Source of the DNA: a virus
DNA: 31,510 nucleotides
Reading direction: 5' to 3' (one strand)
IMG/VR virus record: IMGVR_UViG_3300042477_000469
Coordinates: 1-31,510 of that record
The notes beneath the pieces were generated by a model. The model was not told the origin of the DNA, ran no database searches, and was given only the letters and a program-made list of their open reading frames with translations. Shown here piece by piece: positions 15,440 to 22,798 of the stretch (position 1 is the stretch's first letter; the number at the start of each line of letters is the position of its first letter). Position numbers and translations under genes: made by a program.

Positions 15440-17464
15440 ATGCCCCGCTATTACGTAGACTTAGACAACAATCGCCTCGTCACTGGGCCGCAATCCACCC
15501 AGCTGGCACCCACTCCCAAGCTGTATCAGGGCGACAAGCCCACGGTGGATGTCGAGCTTCTAACCCGCACCAACAGCGTGTTGGGCTATTACACCAGCGC
15601 AGCCAGCGCCATCAACGTGCGCGTGGGCACACTGGGCGGCTCCGCCGTGGCTTCCGCCCTTACGCTTTCCACCGTCACCCTTTCCGCCACGGCCACGGCC
15701 ACGGCCGGCATCGCCTTTGCCTCGGCCGTCACCGCCACCGCCACGGCGGCATTGAGCACGCCGGTAAGCGGATCCATTACCGCCACCTTTAGCCAGGTGC
15801 AGCTGCCGGTGATCACGCCAATATTAAAGCAAAACCGCGTGATCGGGATTGAGGCCCCAACTTGCGGCCTTTATTTCGGATCAACTCCCAGTGTGTTTTT
15901 CTCCGAGCCGGATATTTTTGATAAAAACGCTTTTATTACAAACGCCGTTGGTGTTTTGACCATGGACTCTGAAACTATCTACACCCCGCCCGACAACGAA
16001 AACTGGCCTGGCGTCATGTCCATTGTGGCTTTTCTGGATGTCTATCAGGCCAGCGGCGGCTCCAACGCGGGCTACGGATCCATCATCGCCAGGTCGGGGG
16101 CCGTCATCACGGTATCCACCACCACCAACCTGACGACCACGTTGACCCTTTCTGGTGTTGATGTTTTGGGCGGCACCGTCACCGCCCGGGCCACCAACGG
16201 AGCCAGCGATGGCGTTTCTCTTTATGGGCACGTCATCGTCCGGGCGCCCAGCAAGCGGGCCCAGTTGTCGTCAACCGTTTCTGGCGGCCTGCTTGGCCTG
16301 ACCATAACCAACATTGGCGACAACTACTCCAGCCCGCCCGATGTTTTTGTGGTGCCTCAACCGCAGGACTACACTCTGGGAGCTCACAAAACCGTAACCT
16401 CCGCCACTATTAGCGGCCGCACCACCGTCGTCACTTCCACGGCTCACGGCCTGTCTGCCGGCAGCCTGATCTACGTCGAGGCGCTCGACTATCAGGACAG
16501 CTACACAGGCGGGAAATACTTTGGGGTAAAGGGGATCTGGCCATTGGTTTCCGTCACCACGGACAGCATGACTTTTCGCATTGACCGTTTTGCGTCCGAG
16601 ACAATCAAGACGCTTTCCCTGGTCACCGCCGGCGCCAAGATTTATCCGGTGAACCTTTGCCGGACGCTCCAGTCCGCCACCGTGGCCTGCGCAGGCTCCG
16701 GCTACGCCGAAAACTCCTCAATTCCTTTTTCCATTTCCTCTGATTCCTGCGGCGGTCTGGCCGCCACGGGCGTGGTGTCCGTCTCCGCCGCCGGCGTCCT
16801 TGCCTCCGCCCGCGTGACCTGCTCGGGCAGCGGCTTCACCACCAGCTCCACCGTGGTCACTTTTGCGGCCTATAAGAAAGTGGCCGCCATTACCGTGACC
16901 TGTGCCGGAGCCGGCTACGTGGCCGCGCCGTCCGTCACTTTGGATGATTCCGCATATGTGCCCACCGCTCCCGGTGCGGCCCGGGCGCAAATTACCCCTG
17001 CCGTCAATGCCGACGGCACCATTCGCCTGGTGCTGGCCTCCGGCGGCTACGGCTACACCTCCGCCCCTACGATCACCCTTTCCGCCCCCACCGCCTCATG
17101 GCCCGTGACCGGATTTACCGTGACCTGTGCCGGGGCTGGCTATACCGAAGCCCCGTCCGTTTCCCTTGCCGGTGGAGGTGGCTCGGGCGCAGCCGCCAGC
17201 GCCATCCTAACCAACGGCTCCGTCACCTCCATCAGCCTGACCAGCGGCGGATCCGGCTACACCTCCGCCCCCACCGTCACCCTTTCCGCTCCTCCGGCCA
17301 GCGTGTACTACTCCAAGCAGATTGACCTTTCCGGCGCCTCCGTCATCACGCTGTTGGGCGGCAACAGCTCTGCCAGCGCCTACCTGCAGGTCGAGGAAAA
17401 GCGGGGCAGTGACACCACCGTCCTGGCCCAGCTCCCCGTCACCGTCGTCGCCCGCGTTTCATAA
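15440..17464 (+). CDS. Tail fibre / tip protein with Gly-Tyr beta repeats
   Basis: This 674-aa protein has an N-terminal anchor region, a low-complexity Thr/Ala/Ser/Val stretch (about 70-125), an Ig-like middle, and a C-terminal half with at least six units of the type G(S/A)GY-x-x-x-P-x-V-x-L (for example GAGYVAAPSVTL, GYGYTSAPTITL, GAGYTEAPSVSL, GSGYTSAPTVTL). Such repeats build elongated beta stems in phage neck and fibre proteins. A 19-bp and a 17-bp exact DNA repeat lie inside the unit array. It probably forms part of the tail tip or a fibre shaft. No peptidase or glycosidase motif is seen. Confidence 0.7.
   Translation: MPRYYVDLDNNRLVTGPQSTQLAPTPKLYQGDKPTVDVELLTRTNSVLGYYTSAASAINVRVGTLGGSAVASALTLSTVTLSATATATAGIAFASAVTATATAALSTPVSGSITATFSQVQLPVITPILKQNRVIGIEAPTCGLYFGSTPSVFFSEPDIFDKNAFITNAVGVLTMDSETIYTPPDNENWPGVMSIVAFLDVYQASGGSNAGYGSIIARSGAVITVSTTTNLTTTLTLSGVDVLGGTVTARATNGASDGVSLYGHVIVRAPSKRAQLSSTVSGGLLGLTITNIGDNYSSPPDVFVVPQPQDYTLGAHKTVTSATISGRTTVVTSTAHGLSAGSLIYVEALDYQDSYTGGKYFGVKGIWPLVSVTTDSMTFRIDRFASETIKTLSLVTAGAKIYPVNLCRTLQSATVACAGSGYAENSSIPFSISSDSCGGLAATGVVSVSAAGVLASARVTCSGSGFTTSSTVVTFAAYKKVAAITVTCAGAGYVAAPSVTLDDSAYVPTAPGAARAQITPAVNADGTIRLVLASGGYGYTSAPTITLSAPTASWPVTGFTVTCAGAGYTEAPSVSLAGGGGSGAAASAILTNGSVTSISLTSGGSGYTSAPTVTLSAPPASVYYSKQIDLSGASVITLLGGNSSASAYLQVEEKRGSDTTVLAQLPVTVVARVS
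16890..17271 (+). repeat. Internal direct repeats in fibre gene
   Basis: A 19-bp direct repeat (TTACCGTGACCTGTGCCGG at 16890-16908 and 17115-17133) and a 17-bp repeat (GGCTACACCTCCGCCCC at 17051-17067 and 17255-17271) encode the recurring Gly-Tyr beta units. Their offsets of 225 and 204 bp are both multiples of three, so recombination between copies would keep the reading frame and could change fibre length. Confidence 0.8.
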
Positions 17465-17473
17465 GGAGCGGCC

Positions 17474-18100
17474 GTGCCCAACGAGAAGCCCGACAGCTTC
17501 CAGTGCGGGACTTTTGAGGTCAGCCGCAACCCGGACGTACGTCAGTTTGTCGAAAAGCTCAACCGCTTGCGGGAAGCTGTGGACGCCTGCCGCGTCCAGC
17601 CCGGCGTGGGCTACACGGTGAACCGATCCAGCGGAGGCACCGTCCTATCCATCAAGGCCGGGGGCGCAGGCTCGCCCGTTCCCCCAGATCCGTACCCCTT
17701 CCAGGTGGAGTGGTTCAAGGAGGACGACGAGTTCTGTTTCCGCATCCAAGAGGATTCACGCCTTTTCCCAAGCGGAAAAATTGTGAGTCAGGCCGGCGAG
17801 ACGATCCGCACTGGCATCCGAGAGGTGACCGAGGACATTCTTATTTTGCTGCGCGTCAAGGTAACCATAGATTTTGAGGGATCTGATCCGGTGCAATCGA
17901 CCGAGCTTCTGGCCCGCAGGCTTTCCGTTTTTGCGGGCCGGGTGGAGCCGGCTTCCGGCGGGGCGCAAACCCACGCCAGCGCCGTGCTGGCGACTGTGAC
18001 GCCACAAAATGGGCTGGTGCAAAACGTGCGCACCCATCTGTCCATGGACTGGACAAACTACGCCGGATACAGCGCGCTGATCCCAGTCTCCACGCAGTGA
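17474..18100 (+). CDS. Tail tip/baseplate-type protein, unknown
   Basis: This 208-aa protein starts at GTG 17474 with a clear AAGGAGCGG Shine-Dalgarno. The opening DSFQCGTFEVSRNPDVRQFVEKLNRLREAV is helical. The segment VNRSSGGTVLSIKAGG is a strand-turn-strand often seen in the N-terminal parts of phage tail tip proteins, and PVPPDPYPFQVEWFKEDDEF links to a beta-rich C-terminal half. Its stop overlaps the next GTG (GTGA). It lies between fibre genes and is most likely a structural adaptor. No catalytic residues stand out. Confidence 0.5.
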   Translation: MPNEKPDSFQCGTFEVSRNPDVRQFVEKLNRLREAVDACRVQPGVGYTVNRSSGGTVLSIKAGGAGSPVPPDPYPFQVEWFKEDDEFCFRIQEDSRLFPSGKIVSQAGETIRTGIREVTEDILILLRVKVTIDFEGSDPVQSTELLARRLSVFAGRVEPASGGAQTHASAVLATVTPQNGLVQNVRTHLSMDWTNYAGYSALIPVSTQ

Positions 18101-18726
18101 TTCTGGCCTCCCAGCGCGACCCCTTTGGAGGCCGAAGTGCCTTTAACAAGGTTCCTTTTCTGATTTCAGGCCATCCATCGGATTACGGCATCCCGCCCTC
18201 ACGGATCGTGGAGATTGAAAGGGACGCGCTGGATAAGATTATTTTGCGCACCGAAAGCCTGACCGTTACCGGCAATGCCAGCGCGACCATCCAGGGCTTT
18301 GGATCCTTTAATCTTGTTGCCGGGACGGCAATCGGACGGCGTGAAAAGAAAAGAATTTTTGAGGCCACCAACTACGCCTTGCCCTTTGAAATGAGTAATC
18401 CCGCCGGCATGAGGTATCAATTTACCCCGCAAGAGGGCGATTCGGCGGATTCGGAGCCGGCCCTTGTTTTTTTGGGTGGGCTTGCCGCCGAAACTCCAGC
18501 AGATCAGGGGACGCCGGGATCTCTTTATCGAGACAGTGACGGAAAGTATTACCTGGGCAGCTTTGATTTTGTTTTGGCAATGGGTGTGGTTTTTACCACC
18601 TTTGGGCAGGGTTCGGCATTGGGAGGAGGTTTGGATTTTTTAGGAACAAGGATACCGCTTTATTGCACTGCAGCGCAGGGATCGGCGGAAATTACTGTAT
18701 CCTTAGGCCCAGACCTGCCCTTTTGA
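18097..18726 (+). CDS. Tail-associated protein, unknown
   Basis: This 209-aa product is of no recognised family, coupled to the previous gene by a GTGA overlap. It has short alternating strands, Gly- and Asp-rich loops (PADQGTPGSLYRDSDGKYYLGSF) and an EKKRIFEATNYALPFEMSNP segment. The GTPGSLYRDSDGKYY stretch resembles capping loops of short fibre or tip proteins. Codon use is somewhat more AT-rich than in the genes before it, the start of a trend that strengthens toward 20800. Confidence 0.45.
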   Translation: MILASQRDPFGGRSAFNKVPFLISGHPSDYGIPPSRIVEIERDALDKIILRTESLTVTGNASATIQGFGSFNLVAGTAIGRREKKRIFEATNYALPFEMSNPAGMRYQFTPQEGDSADSEPALVFLGGLAAETPADQGTPGSLYRDSDGKYYLGSFDFVLAMGVVFTTFGQGSALGGGLDFLGTRIPLYCTAAQGSAEITVSLGPDLPF

Positions 18727-18728
18727 CA
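18723..18728 (+). promoter_or_regulatory. TTGACA start-proximal element (18751 gene)
   Basis: TTGACA overlaps the stop of the preceding gene and ends 22 nt before the ATG at 18751. No Shine-Dalgarno sequence is present. Confidence 0.45.
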
Positions 18729-18750
18729 CGCCCGGCTTCGCCGTAACCCC

Positions 18751-19092
18751 ATGCCCGCACCCACCTACAACATCACGATCGAGCAGGGGGCGGACTGGAC
18801 CCGGGATCTTTTCCTCACCACCGCCACCCAGGGCACGATCGACGTCTCCGGCCGGACCTTTAAGGCCGAGATCCGCCAGTTCCCCAGCGGAACGGTGGCC
18901 ACCGCCATCGCCTGCAGCGTGGTCAGTGCGGCCGGCGGGCAGGTGCGGATGAGCGTGACCAGCGCGGCCAGCCTGCTCGTGCCCACCGCCGGGGCAAAGT
19001 GGGATCTGTTTATGGTGACCAGCGCTGGCGTTTCCTCCCGCTTACTGCAGGGATCCGTGGCTCTCAGCCCCAGGATCACGGTGACATCGTAA
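18751..19092 (+). CDS. Baseplate/fibre N-terminal-type protein
   Basis: This 113-aa protein begins MPAPTYNITIEQGADWTRDLFLTT and continues GTIDVSGRTFKAEIRQFPS. The E-x-G-A-D-W then I-D-(V/L)-S/T-G-x-T-F-x-A-x-I-R pattern is the recurring beta-sandwich N-terminal module of phage receptor-binding and baseplate-upper proteins. Here it stands alone, so it probably docks on the tail tip as an adaptor for the two fibre genes that follow. The hydrophobic LLVPTAGAKWDLFMVTSAG completes the fold. Confidence 0.6.
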   Translation: MPAPTYNITIEQGADWTRDLFLTTATQGTIDVSGRTFKAEIRQFPSGTVATAIACSVVSAAGGQVRMSVTSAASLLVPTAGAKWDLFMVTSAGVSSRLLQGSVALSPRITVTS

Positions 19093-19117
19093 ACGTAAAC
19101 GTAAACCTAAACGAAAA
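19088..19117 (+). repeat. Tandem CGTAAA hexamer tract
   Basis: Three perfect CGTAAA units (19088-19105) are followed by two degenerate ones (CCTAAA, CGAAAA). The tract spans the stop codon of one tail gene and the leader of the next fibre gene, ending 5 nt before its ATG. Slippage in the tract would change leader length rather than reading frame. Confidence 0.85.
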
Positions 19118-19122
19118 ATACC

Positions 19123-20148
19123 ATGTCTGACATCTATCTGTCCTTAACTGAAACCCCCTCCGTCGTAACGCTGTCCCAGCCCGTCATCGGCAGCTCCGTG
19201 GCCGCAACCGTAACAGTAGGCAACACCGTCACCGTGGCGCTGGACGCAAACAGCCTGGCGGCGTTGGAGAGCGTAACCGTCACCGTCGGCAACGTGACCA
19301 TCGGCAGCTCTATTTCCATTTCCAACTTCCCGGCCACTCAGGCCGTCAGCTTGGCATCGTTGCCAGCCTCTACCGTCACCATCTCCAACCTTCCGGCCAT
19401 CCAGGCGATTGCTGGCACGGTCACGGCGAATTTAGACCCCAACTCGTCTGTAATTTCAAGCCAAATTGAATCTGGAATTGGAAGCTACGCCGCAGATTTA
19501 GCCAACGACCCTTTCCCCATCTCTGGCACGGTCACGGTCGGAGCATCTTCGGTCACTTTTAATTCTTTTGTAGCAAAAAACTCAAGCGGTCAGTGGGCAA
19601 ATCTCACAACTGAAATTGGGTCAGGGTATGTTAATGCAAGAGTCTATTCTGCAGACAATATTCCATTTACAGCCACGGTCACGGTAGGCAACACGGTCAC
19701 GATTGCGGGGACAGTTACAGCCAGCCCCACAGGCACACAGACCATTGCGGGCACGGTCACGGTTGGCAATTCAATTACAGTTTCGAACATTCCTTCTAGC
19801 ATGAATGTTAGCGGTACAGTTACGGCTAATGTTAATTATCCATTTGGACTGCCATTTTATATTCAAGGGACTGTAAATTTACCAAAACCTACTTGGACTA
19901 ATTACTCTGGGTCAATCACAACTGCCGGAACCGCTGTCACGGCAATTAGCAATACATCCCGCTCGTATCTTTTAGCACAGGTCACCACAGGGCAAATGTT
20001 CCTAAATATAGGGGCTACCGCTACTACATTAAATAGTGTCTATTTTTCGGCAGGGCAGGGATTTGCTTGGGAAACCAGCGTACCGCAGGGATTGGTATCA
20101 ATTATTTCTGCCGTCACTGGAACTAATTATGTCTTGAAAGAGGGTTGA
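19123..20148 (+). CDS. Fibre shaft protein with GTVTVGN repeats
   Basis: This 341-aa protein is built largely from repeats of the type G-T-V-T-V-G-N-(S/T)-(I/V)-T-(V/I) (for example VTVGNTVTVALD, VTVGNVTIGSS, GTVTVGNTVTIAGTV, GTVTVGNSITVSN), a pattern expected for a trimeric beta-helical shaft. The last 90 residues differ (PTWTNYSGSITTAGTAVTAIS and a C-terminal beta domain) and may be the connector to the next protein. Base composition changes inside the gene: the first 300 bp are GC-rich and the rest increasingly AT-rich, suggesting a mosaic joint. No Shine-Dalgarno is visible; an A-rich leader with the hexamer tract precedes the ATG. Confidence 0.65.
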   Translation: MSDIYLSLTETPSVVTLSQPVIGSSVAATVTVGNTVTVALDANSLAALESVTVTVGNVTIGSSISISNFPATQAVSLASLPASTVTISNLPAIQAIAGTVTANLDPNSSVISSQIESGIGSYAADLANDPFPISGTVTVGASSVTFNSFVAKNSSGQWANLTTEIGSGYVNARVYSADNIPFTATVTVGNTVTIAGTVTASPTGTQTIAGTVTVGNSITVSNIPSSMNVSGTVTANVNYPFGLPFYIQGTVNLPKPTWTNYSGSITTAGTAVTAISNTSRSYLLAQVTTGQMFLNIGATATTLNSVYFSAGQGFAWETSVPQGLVSIISAVTGTNYVLKEG

Positions 20149-20149
20149 T

Positions 20150-20830
20150 ATGCCCTTTTTTCCGCAATTTTCAAATTTGTTTGTCCCTCCGTATGTTCCT
20201 GCTCCACCAGTGACGCCGTATGCTTGGTATAAGGCTGATGTTGGTGTTACTCAATCTAGCGGTCTAGTGACACAATGGAACGATCAGAGCGGTAATGGAA
20301 GGCATCTAACTGTACCGTCGGGAGCAACAGAGCCAAATTATATTTCAAGCGGTATAAATTCATTACCTTCAATTGAATTTCTTAGCGATAATGCACTCCA
20401 ATTAACTAATGACACAACAACAATTAAAAGTATTATTTCTGTTGTCAGATCATCCGCATCACTTAGTAATTACAAATGTATTGTTGAGGCGTATGGAGGT
20501 GGGCTTTATACCATTATTTCACAACCGAATTTTGGTTCTTATTGGGCATCATTTGTTGGGTATGCTGCAATCTCGACTTCCACAGATTATATTCTATCTG
20601 TAAGAACAGATGACGGTTTAGATACATATGGATATTTAAACACCACCGAATACCCTGCACCAGGGAGTGGGTTCCAACCAAGATCTCATATTACGGTTGG
20701 AAATGACTCTACCCTTGGACAGGCAATTAGCGGATATATATCAGAACTTATTTTATTTGATGTTGGATTATCTCAAGCTCAAATAAATTCATATATCTCT
20801 GATATGAACACAAAGTATGAAATTTATTAA
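20150..20830 (+). CDS. LamG-like receptor-binding protein
   Basis: This 226-aa protein carries a concanavalin/LamG-type jelly-roll: AWYKADVGVT (about 26-35), VTQWNDQSGNGRHLTV (about 40-55), a PSIEFLSDNALQL strand, and the closing ISELILFDVGLSQAQINSYISDMNTKY. These are hallmarks of bacterial and phage LamG domains that bind carbohydrate. At the end of the fibre cluster it is the best candidate for the receptor-binding tip. The gene is strongly AT-rich (my count for 20401-20460 is 30% GC) against the GC-rich genome, pointing to recent acquisition. AGAGGGT precedes the ATG. Its end overlaps the following lipoprotein gene by 14 nt. Confidence 0.75.
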   Translation: MPFFPQFSNLFVPPYVPAPPVTPYAWYKADVGVTQSSGLVTQWNDQSGNGRHLTVPSGATEPNYISSGINSLPSIEFLSDNALQLTNDTTTIKSIISVVRSSASLSNYKCIVEAYGGGLYTIISQPNFGSYWASFVGYAAISTSTDYILSVRTDDGLDTYGYLNTTEYPAPGSGFQPRSHITVGNDSTLGQAISGYISELILFDVGLSQAQINSYISDMNTKYEIY

Positions 20831-20969
20831 GCTAATTCTTTTGTGTTTGGCTTTTTTCTCTTGCTCTCCCAAGCGAGCGGACAACAACGCCCTGCCAAGG
20901 TATTCGGACATGGGCGCGGCCGCCGATGCTGGAAAAGTTGTCGCCCCGCCGGTGCCGTCCGGCCTGTGA
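20817..20969 (+). CDS. Micro-lipoprotein with YSDMGAAADAG motif (copy 2)
   Basis: This 50-aa protein has a signal MKFIKLILLCLAFFSC with lipobox FFSC (Cys16), leaving a mature lipid-anchored peptide of about 35 residues. It contains LPRYSDMGAAADAGKV, matching the 4399-4533 product. Over the 11 codons from Tyr to Gly all residues are identical while five codons differ silently, so the shared motif is under protein-level selection. The first half is AT-rich like the preceding receptor gene and the second half GC-rich, so the composition joint lies inside this gene. It precedes the lysis cassette. Function is unknown; superinfection exclusion is a reasonable guess. Confidence 0.75.
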   Translation: MKFIKLILLCLAFFSCSPKRADNNALPRYSDMGAAADAGKVVAPPVPSGL

Positions 20970-20972
20970 CCC

Positions 20973-21113
20973 ATGGCCACGCCATACCAGCAGCTGATTT
21001 CCATTCTTAAGTGGATGCAGGCCGAGGGGCTGGTCGAACTTTTCTACGACGATGCCGGCCGGGAGTGCGTCCGCATTACCCCGGAAGGCATGAAATTTGA
21101 GTTTGGAAAATGA
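20973..21113 (+). CDS. Small winged-helix-like protein
   Basis: This 46-aa protein has the pattern LISILKWMQAEGLVELFYDD and AGRECVRITPEGMKFEF, the recognition helix plus wing of a minimal winged-helix domain (wing with ITPEG). It could be a small regulator, or a remnant of one. Its ATG follows the lipoprotein stop by 3 nt, and its own stop overlaps the next ATG (ATGA). No partner domain is visible. Confidence 0.5.
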   Translation: MATPYQQLISILKWMQAEGLVELFYDDAGRECVRITPEGMKFEFGK

Positions 21114-21334
21114 GTGATTCCGATATTTTGACCGAGCTCCGCATCGCCGTGGCGAGGATTGAGCAGCGCCAGATACACATTCTGGAATTATTCGAGGATC
21201 ACAAGGGCAAGATGAAGGCCCTGGAGGATGAGGCCGGCACGATCAAAGGCCGGGTCTGGCTGATCTCCACCATCGTTTTCGGGGTGCTGGCCGCCGCCTG
21301 GGAGATCATAAAAAACAGGCTCCTCGGCCATTAA
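21110..21334 (+). CDS. Holin-like / XhlA-like membrane protein
   Basis: This 74-aa protein has a soluble coiled-coil N-terminus (LTELRIAVARIEQRQIHILELFEDHKGKMKALEDEA, split here for reference at residues 6-41) followed by one transmembrane helix near residues 50-68 (VWLISTIVFGVLAAAW) and a short basic tail. Soluble coil plus single C-terminal membrane helix is the layout of XhlA-type holin partners. It starts the cluster that runs into the candidate spanins and the endolysin, so a role in membrane lesion formation or its timing is likely. Confidence 0.6.
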   Translation: MSDSDILTELRIAVARIEQRQIHILELFEDHKGKMKALEDEAGTIKGRVWLISTIVFGVLAAAWEIIKNRLLGH

Positions 21335-21366
21335 TCGTTTCTTAACCCCTTAATCCCTAACTGCCT

Positions 21367-21372
21367 TTGACA
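21367..21372 (+). promoter_or_regulatory. TTGACA start-proximal element (21386 gene)
   Basis: This TTGACA lies in an intergenic gap and ends 13 nt before the ATG at 21386. No Shine-Dalgarno sequence and no -10 box are visible. Confidence 0.5.
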
Positions 21373-21385
21373 TGCCGGCCACGGC

Positions 21386-21550
21386 ATGGAAATCATCACC
21401 CACATCGCATCCAACTGGCAGTCCTACCTGGGCGTCGTCACCGCCGTGCTGGCCGCGGCCATTGCCGTCGCCACCCTGATCCCCGGGGACGAGCCGGAGC
21501 GGACGCTCCAGAAGATCGTCGATTTCATTTCGCAAATCTCCCGCAAATAA
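21386..21550 (+). CDS. Small holin-like membrane protein
   Basis: This 54-aa protein has a single strong membrane helix, YLGVVTAVLAAAIAVATLI (residues 14-32), then an amphipathic tail (DEPERTLQKIVDFISQISRK). A short N-terminal soluble part, one membrane span and a charged C-terminus is common among small phage holins. It lies between the XhlA-like gene and the spanin candidates. Holins are poorly conserved, so the assignment rests on topology and position. Confidence 0.55.
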   Translation: MEIITHIASNWQSYLGVVTAVLAAAIAVATLIPGDEPERTLQKIVDFISQISRK

Positions 21551-21559
21551 GGGGAGGGG

Positions 21560-21736
21560 ATGATCACCGGTGCCCTTACTGTCCTCGGCACCCTCTTGGC
21601 GCTGGTTCTCTGGTGGGTTCAAAACCGCGGGAAAAGCCGGCACGAATATCGGGACGCCATCATTGAGGCCGAGCGGCGCAAGCGGGACCAGCAGATTGAT
21701 TCGTGGTGGACTAAGCGCCCTCCTGCTGGCTCTTAG
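21560..21736 (+). CDS. Putative inner-membrane spanin (i-spanin)
   Basis: This 58-aa protein has an N-terminal membrane anchor (ALTVLGTLLALVLWWVQ, residues 5-21) and a charged helical periplasmic part (SRHEYRDAIIEAERRKRDQQIDSWW). It carries a strong GGGGAGGGG Shine-Dalgarno. It overlaps by 41 nt a downstream out-of-frame lipoprotein gene, the arrangement seen in Rz/Rz1 spanin pairs. At 58 aa it is much shorter than lambda Rz (153 aa), so a reach to the outer membrane would depend on its partner; it could instead be another holin. Confidence 0.5.
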   Translation: MITGALTVLGTLLALVLWWVQNRGKSRHEYRDAIIEAERRKRDQQIDSWWTKRPPAGS

Positions 21737-21950
21737 CCTTGCCGGCTGTGCCACGGTCACGCCGATTGCGGACGGCCCGCCTCCGCGCCCGGAAACGATC
21801 GAGGCGCTCATCTACGAGTGGGACAAGATCGAAAGAAAGGAAGGCCCCGCTCCGGCCGCTTACCGCGACCAGTACGTCTCCGCGCTTAAGGCTTTATCTG
21901 CAAGTCTGGCTGAAACAGAGAAGTGGCGCCACCGGGCCGAAAGCAAATGA
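21696..21950 (+). CDS. Putative outer-membrane spanin lipoprotein (o-spanin)
   Basis: This 84-aa lipoprotein starts at TTG 21696, the best available start since it begins exactly at a signal peptide: MIRGGLSALLLALSLAGC with lipobox LAGC (Cys18). The mature part starts ATVTPIADGPPPRPETIEAL and continues as a charged coil. Pro-rich lipid-anchored peptides encoded out of frame inside an inner-membrane partner are the hallmark of o-spanins (Rz1). The gene begins within the previous one and its stop overlaps the endolysin ATG. Longer GTG starts (21570) would bury the signal peptide. The role is disruption of the outer membrane in the last step of lysis. Confidence 0.6.
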   Translation: MIRGGLSALLLALSLAGCATVTPIADGPPPRPETIEALIYEWDKIERKEGPAPAAYRDQYVSALKALSASLAETEKWRHRAESK

Positions 21951-22447
21951 CCTGGCGGCAGATTGTTGACCGCAGTGAGGGCCACATCGCCAAGCTGGCT
22001 CCGGGATTCCGGGAGCGGGTGGCCAAGTGGTACCAGGAGCTGACGGCTAAAAGAATCCCGGTGCTGATCTACTGCTCCGTCAGGACACCGGCGGAACAGG
22101 ATGAGCTCTACGCCCAGGGCCGGACCAAGAAGGGGACCAAGGTGACCAACGCCAAGGGCACGCCCGTGGCACAATCGTTCCACTGCTACGCCAGGGGCAT
22201 TGATGCGGTGCCCGCCAGTCGTAACAGCGCCGGCGAGTACCTGGCCGCGTGGGAGGACACGACCACCTATGAAATCATGAGGAAGATAGGCGAGAAGCAC
22301 GGTCTGCGCTGGTTGTCTTGGGAGCTGCCCCATTTCGAGGACGGTACATTTAAGGACTGGCGGGCCTTGGCCGGCGTGGCCACATCCGCACCACAATCTG
22401 CCAAACCAACCAAGGCCGGACGCAAGGTGTCTATCCGCAAGCCATGA
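21947..22447 (+). CDS. Endolysin, M15-type (L-Ala-D-Glu) peptidase
   Basis: This 166-aa zinc peptidase would cut the peptide stem of peptidoglycan. The family signature is clear: SVRTPAEQDELYAQGRT (about 44-60), the metal block SFHCYARGID (H79 and D86) and a final LPHFED (H129). Conserved Trp-rich WLSWE precedes the last ligand. Length is typical of endolysins such as T5 Lys and A500 relatives. There is no signal peptide, so export depends on the holin-like neighbours. ATG 21947 overlaps the o-spanin stop; a GTG at 21923 adds eight residues and is less likely. Confidence 0.88.
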   Translation: MTWRQIVDRSEGHIAKLAPGFRERVAKWYQELTAKRIPVLIYCSVRTPAEQDELYAQGRTKKGTKVTNAKGTPVAQSFHCYARGIDAVPASRNSAGEYLAAWEDTTTYEIMRKIGEKHGLRWLSWELPHFEDGTFKDWRALAGVATSAPQSAKPTKAGRKVSIRKP

Positions 22448-22782
22448 CGCACGGCGTTACACCCCCGATGTCCAAGGAGCATGAGCTGCACCTAGCCTCC
22501 ATCATGGAGGCGTTCATCAAGGACTTTTCCAAGAAGTACCGCAAGGGGCAGGCGGAGCATGGCGGGGCCCTCTGGATGCGGCCGTGCTGGAGCGATGCCA
22601 TCAGCGAGGTGCTGGATCTGGTATCATATGTTTACACCCATAAGGTCCAGCTTTCCGTCATTGCCGATCTGGCGCTGAAGGGGGCGGAGGACAAGACCGT
22701 GGCTGCGGCGGACGCAAGGGAGAGCTGCGTGAGGATACTGCAAGTCCTTCAAGGCATGCCAGGGTACGAGGACAAAAAGTAA
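22444..22782 (+). CDS. MazG-like nucleotide pyrophosphohydrolase-type protein
   Basis: This 112-aa helical protein contains FSKKYRKGQAEHGGALW followed by WSDAISEVLDLVSYVYTHK, the arrangement K-Y-x-x-G-(Q)-x-E-H-G-G then E-x-x-D-x-x-x-Y seen in phage proteins related to all-alpha NTP pyrophosphohydrolases. These hydrolyse nucleoside triphosphates to monophosphates and pyrophosphate, perhaps to adjust dNTP pools or remove alarmone-type nucleotides. Only some of the acidic metal ligands of MazG (EExxE) are visible, so activity is uncertain. The start is ATG 22444 overlapping the endolysin stop; an in-frame ATG at 22468 is also possible. Confidence 0.5.
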   Translation: MTHGVTPPMSKEHELHLASIMEAFIKDFSKKYRKGQAEHGGALWMRPCWSDAISEVLDLVSYVYTHKVQLSVIADLALKGAEDKTVAAADARESCVRILQVLQGMPGYEDKK

Positions 22783-22798
22783 CAAGGCCCGCAACCCT

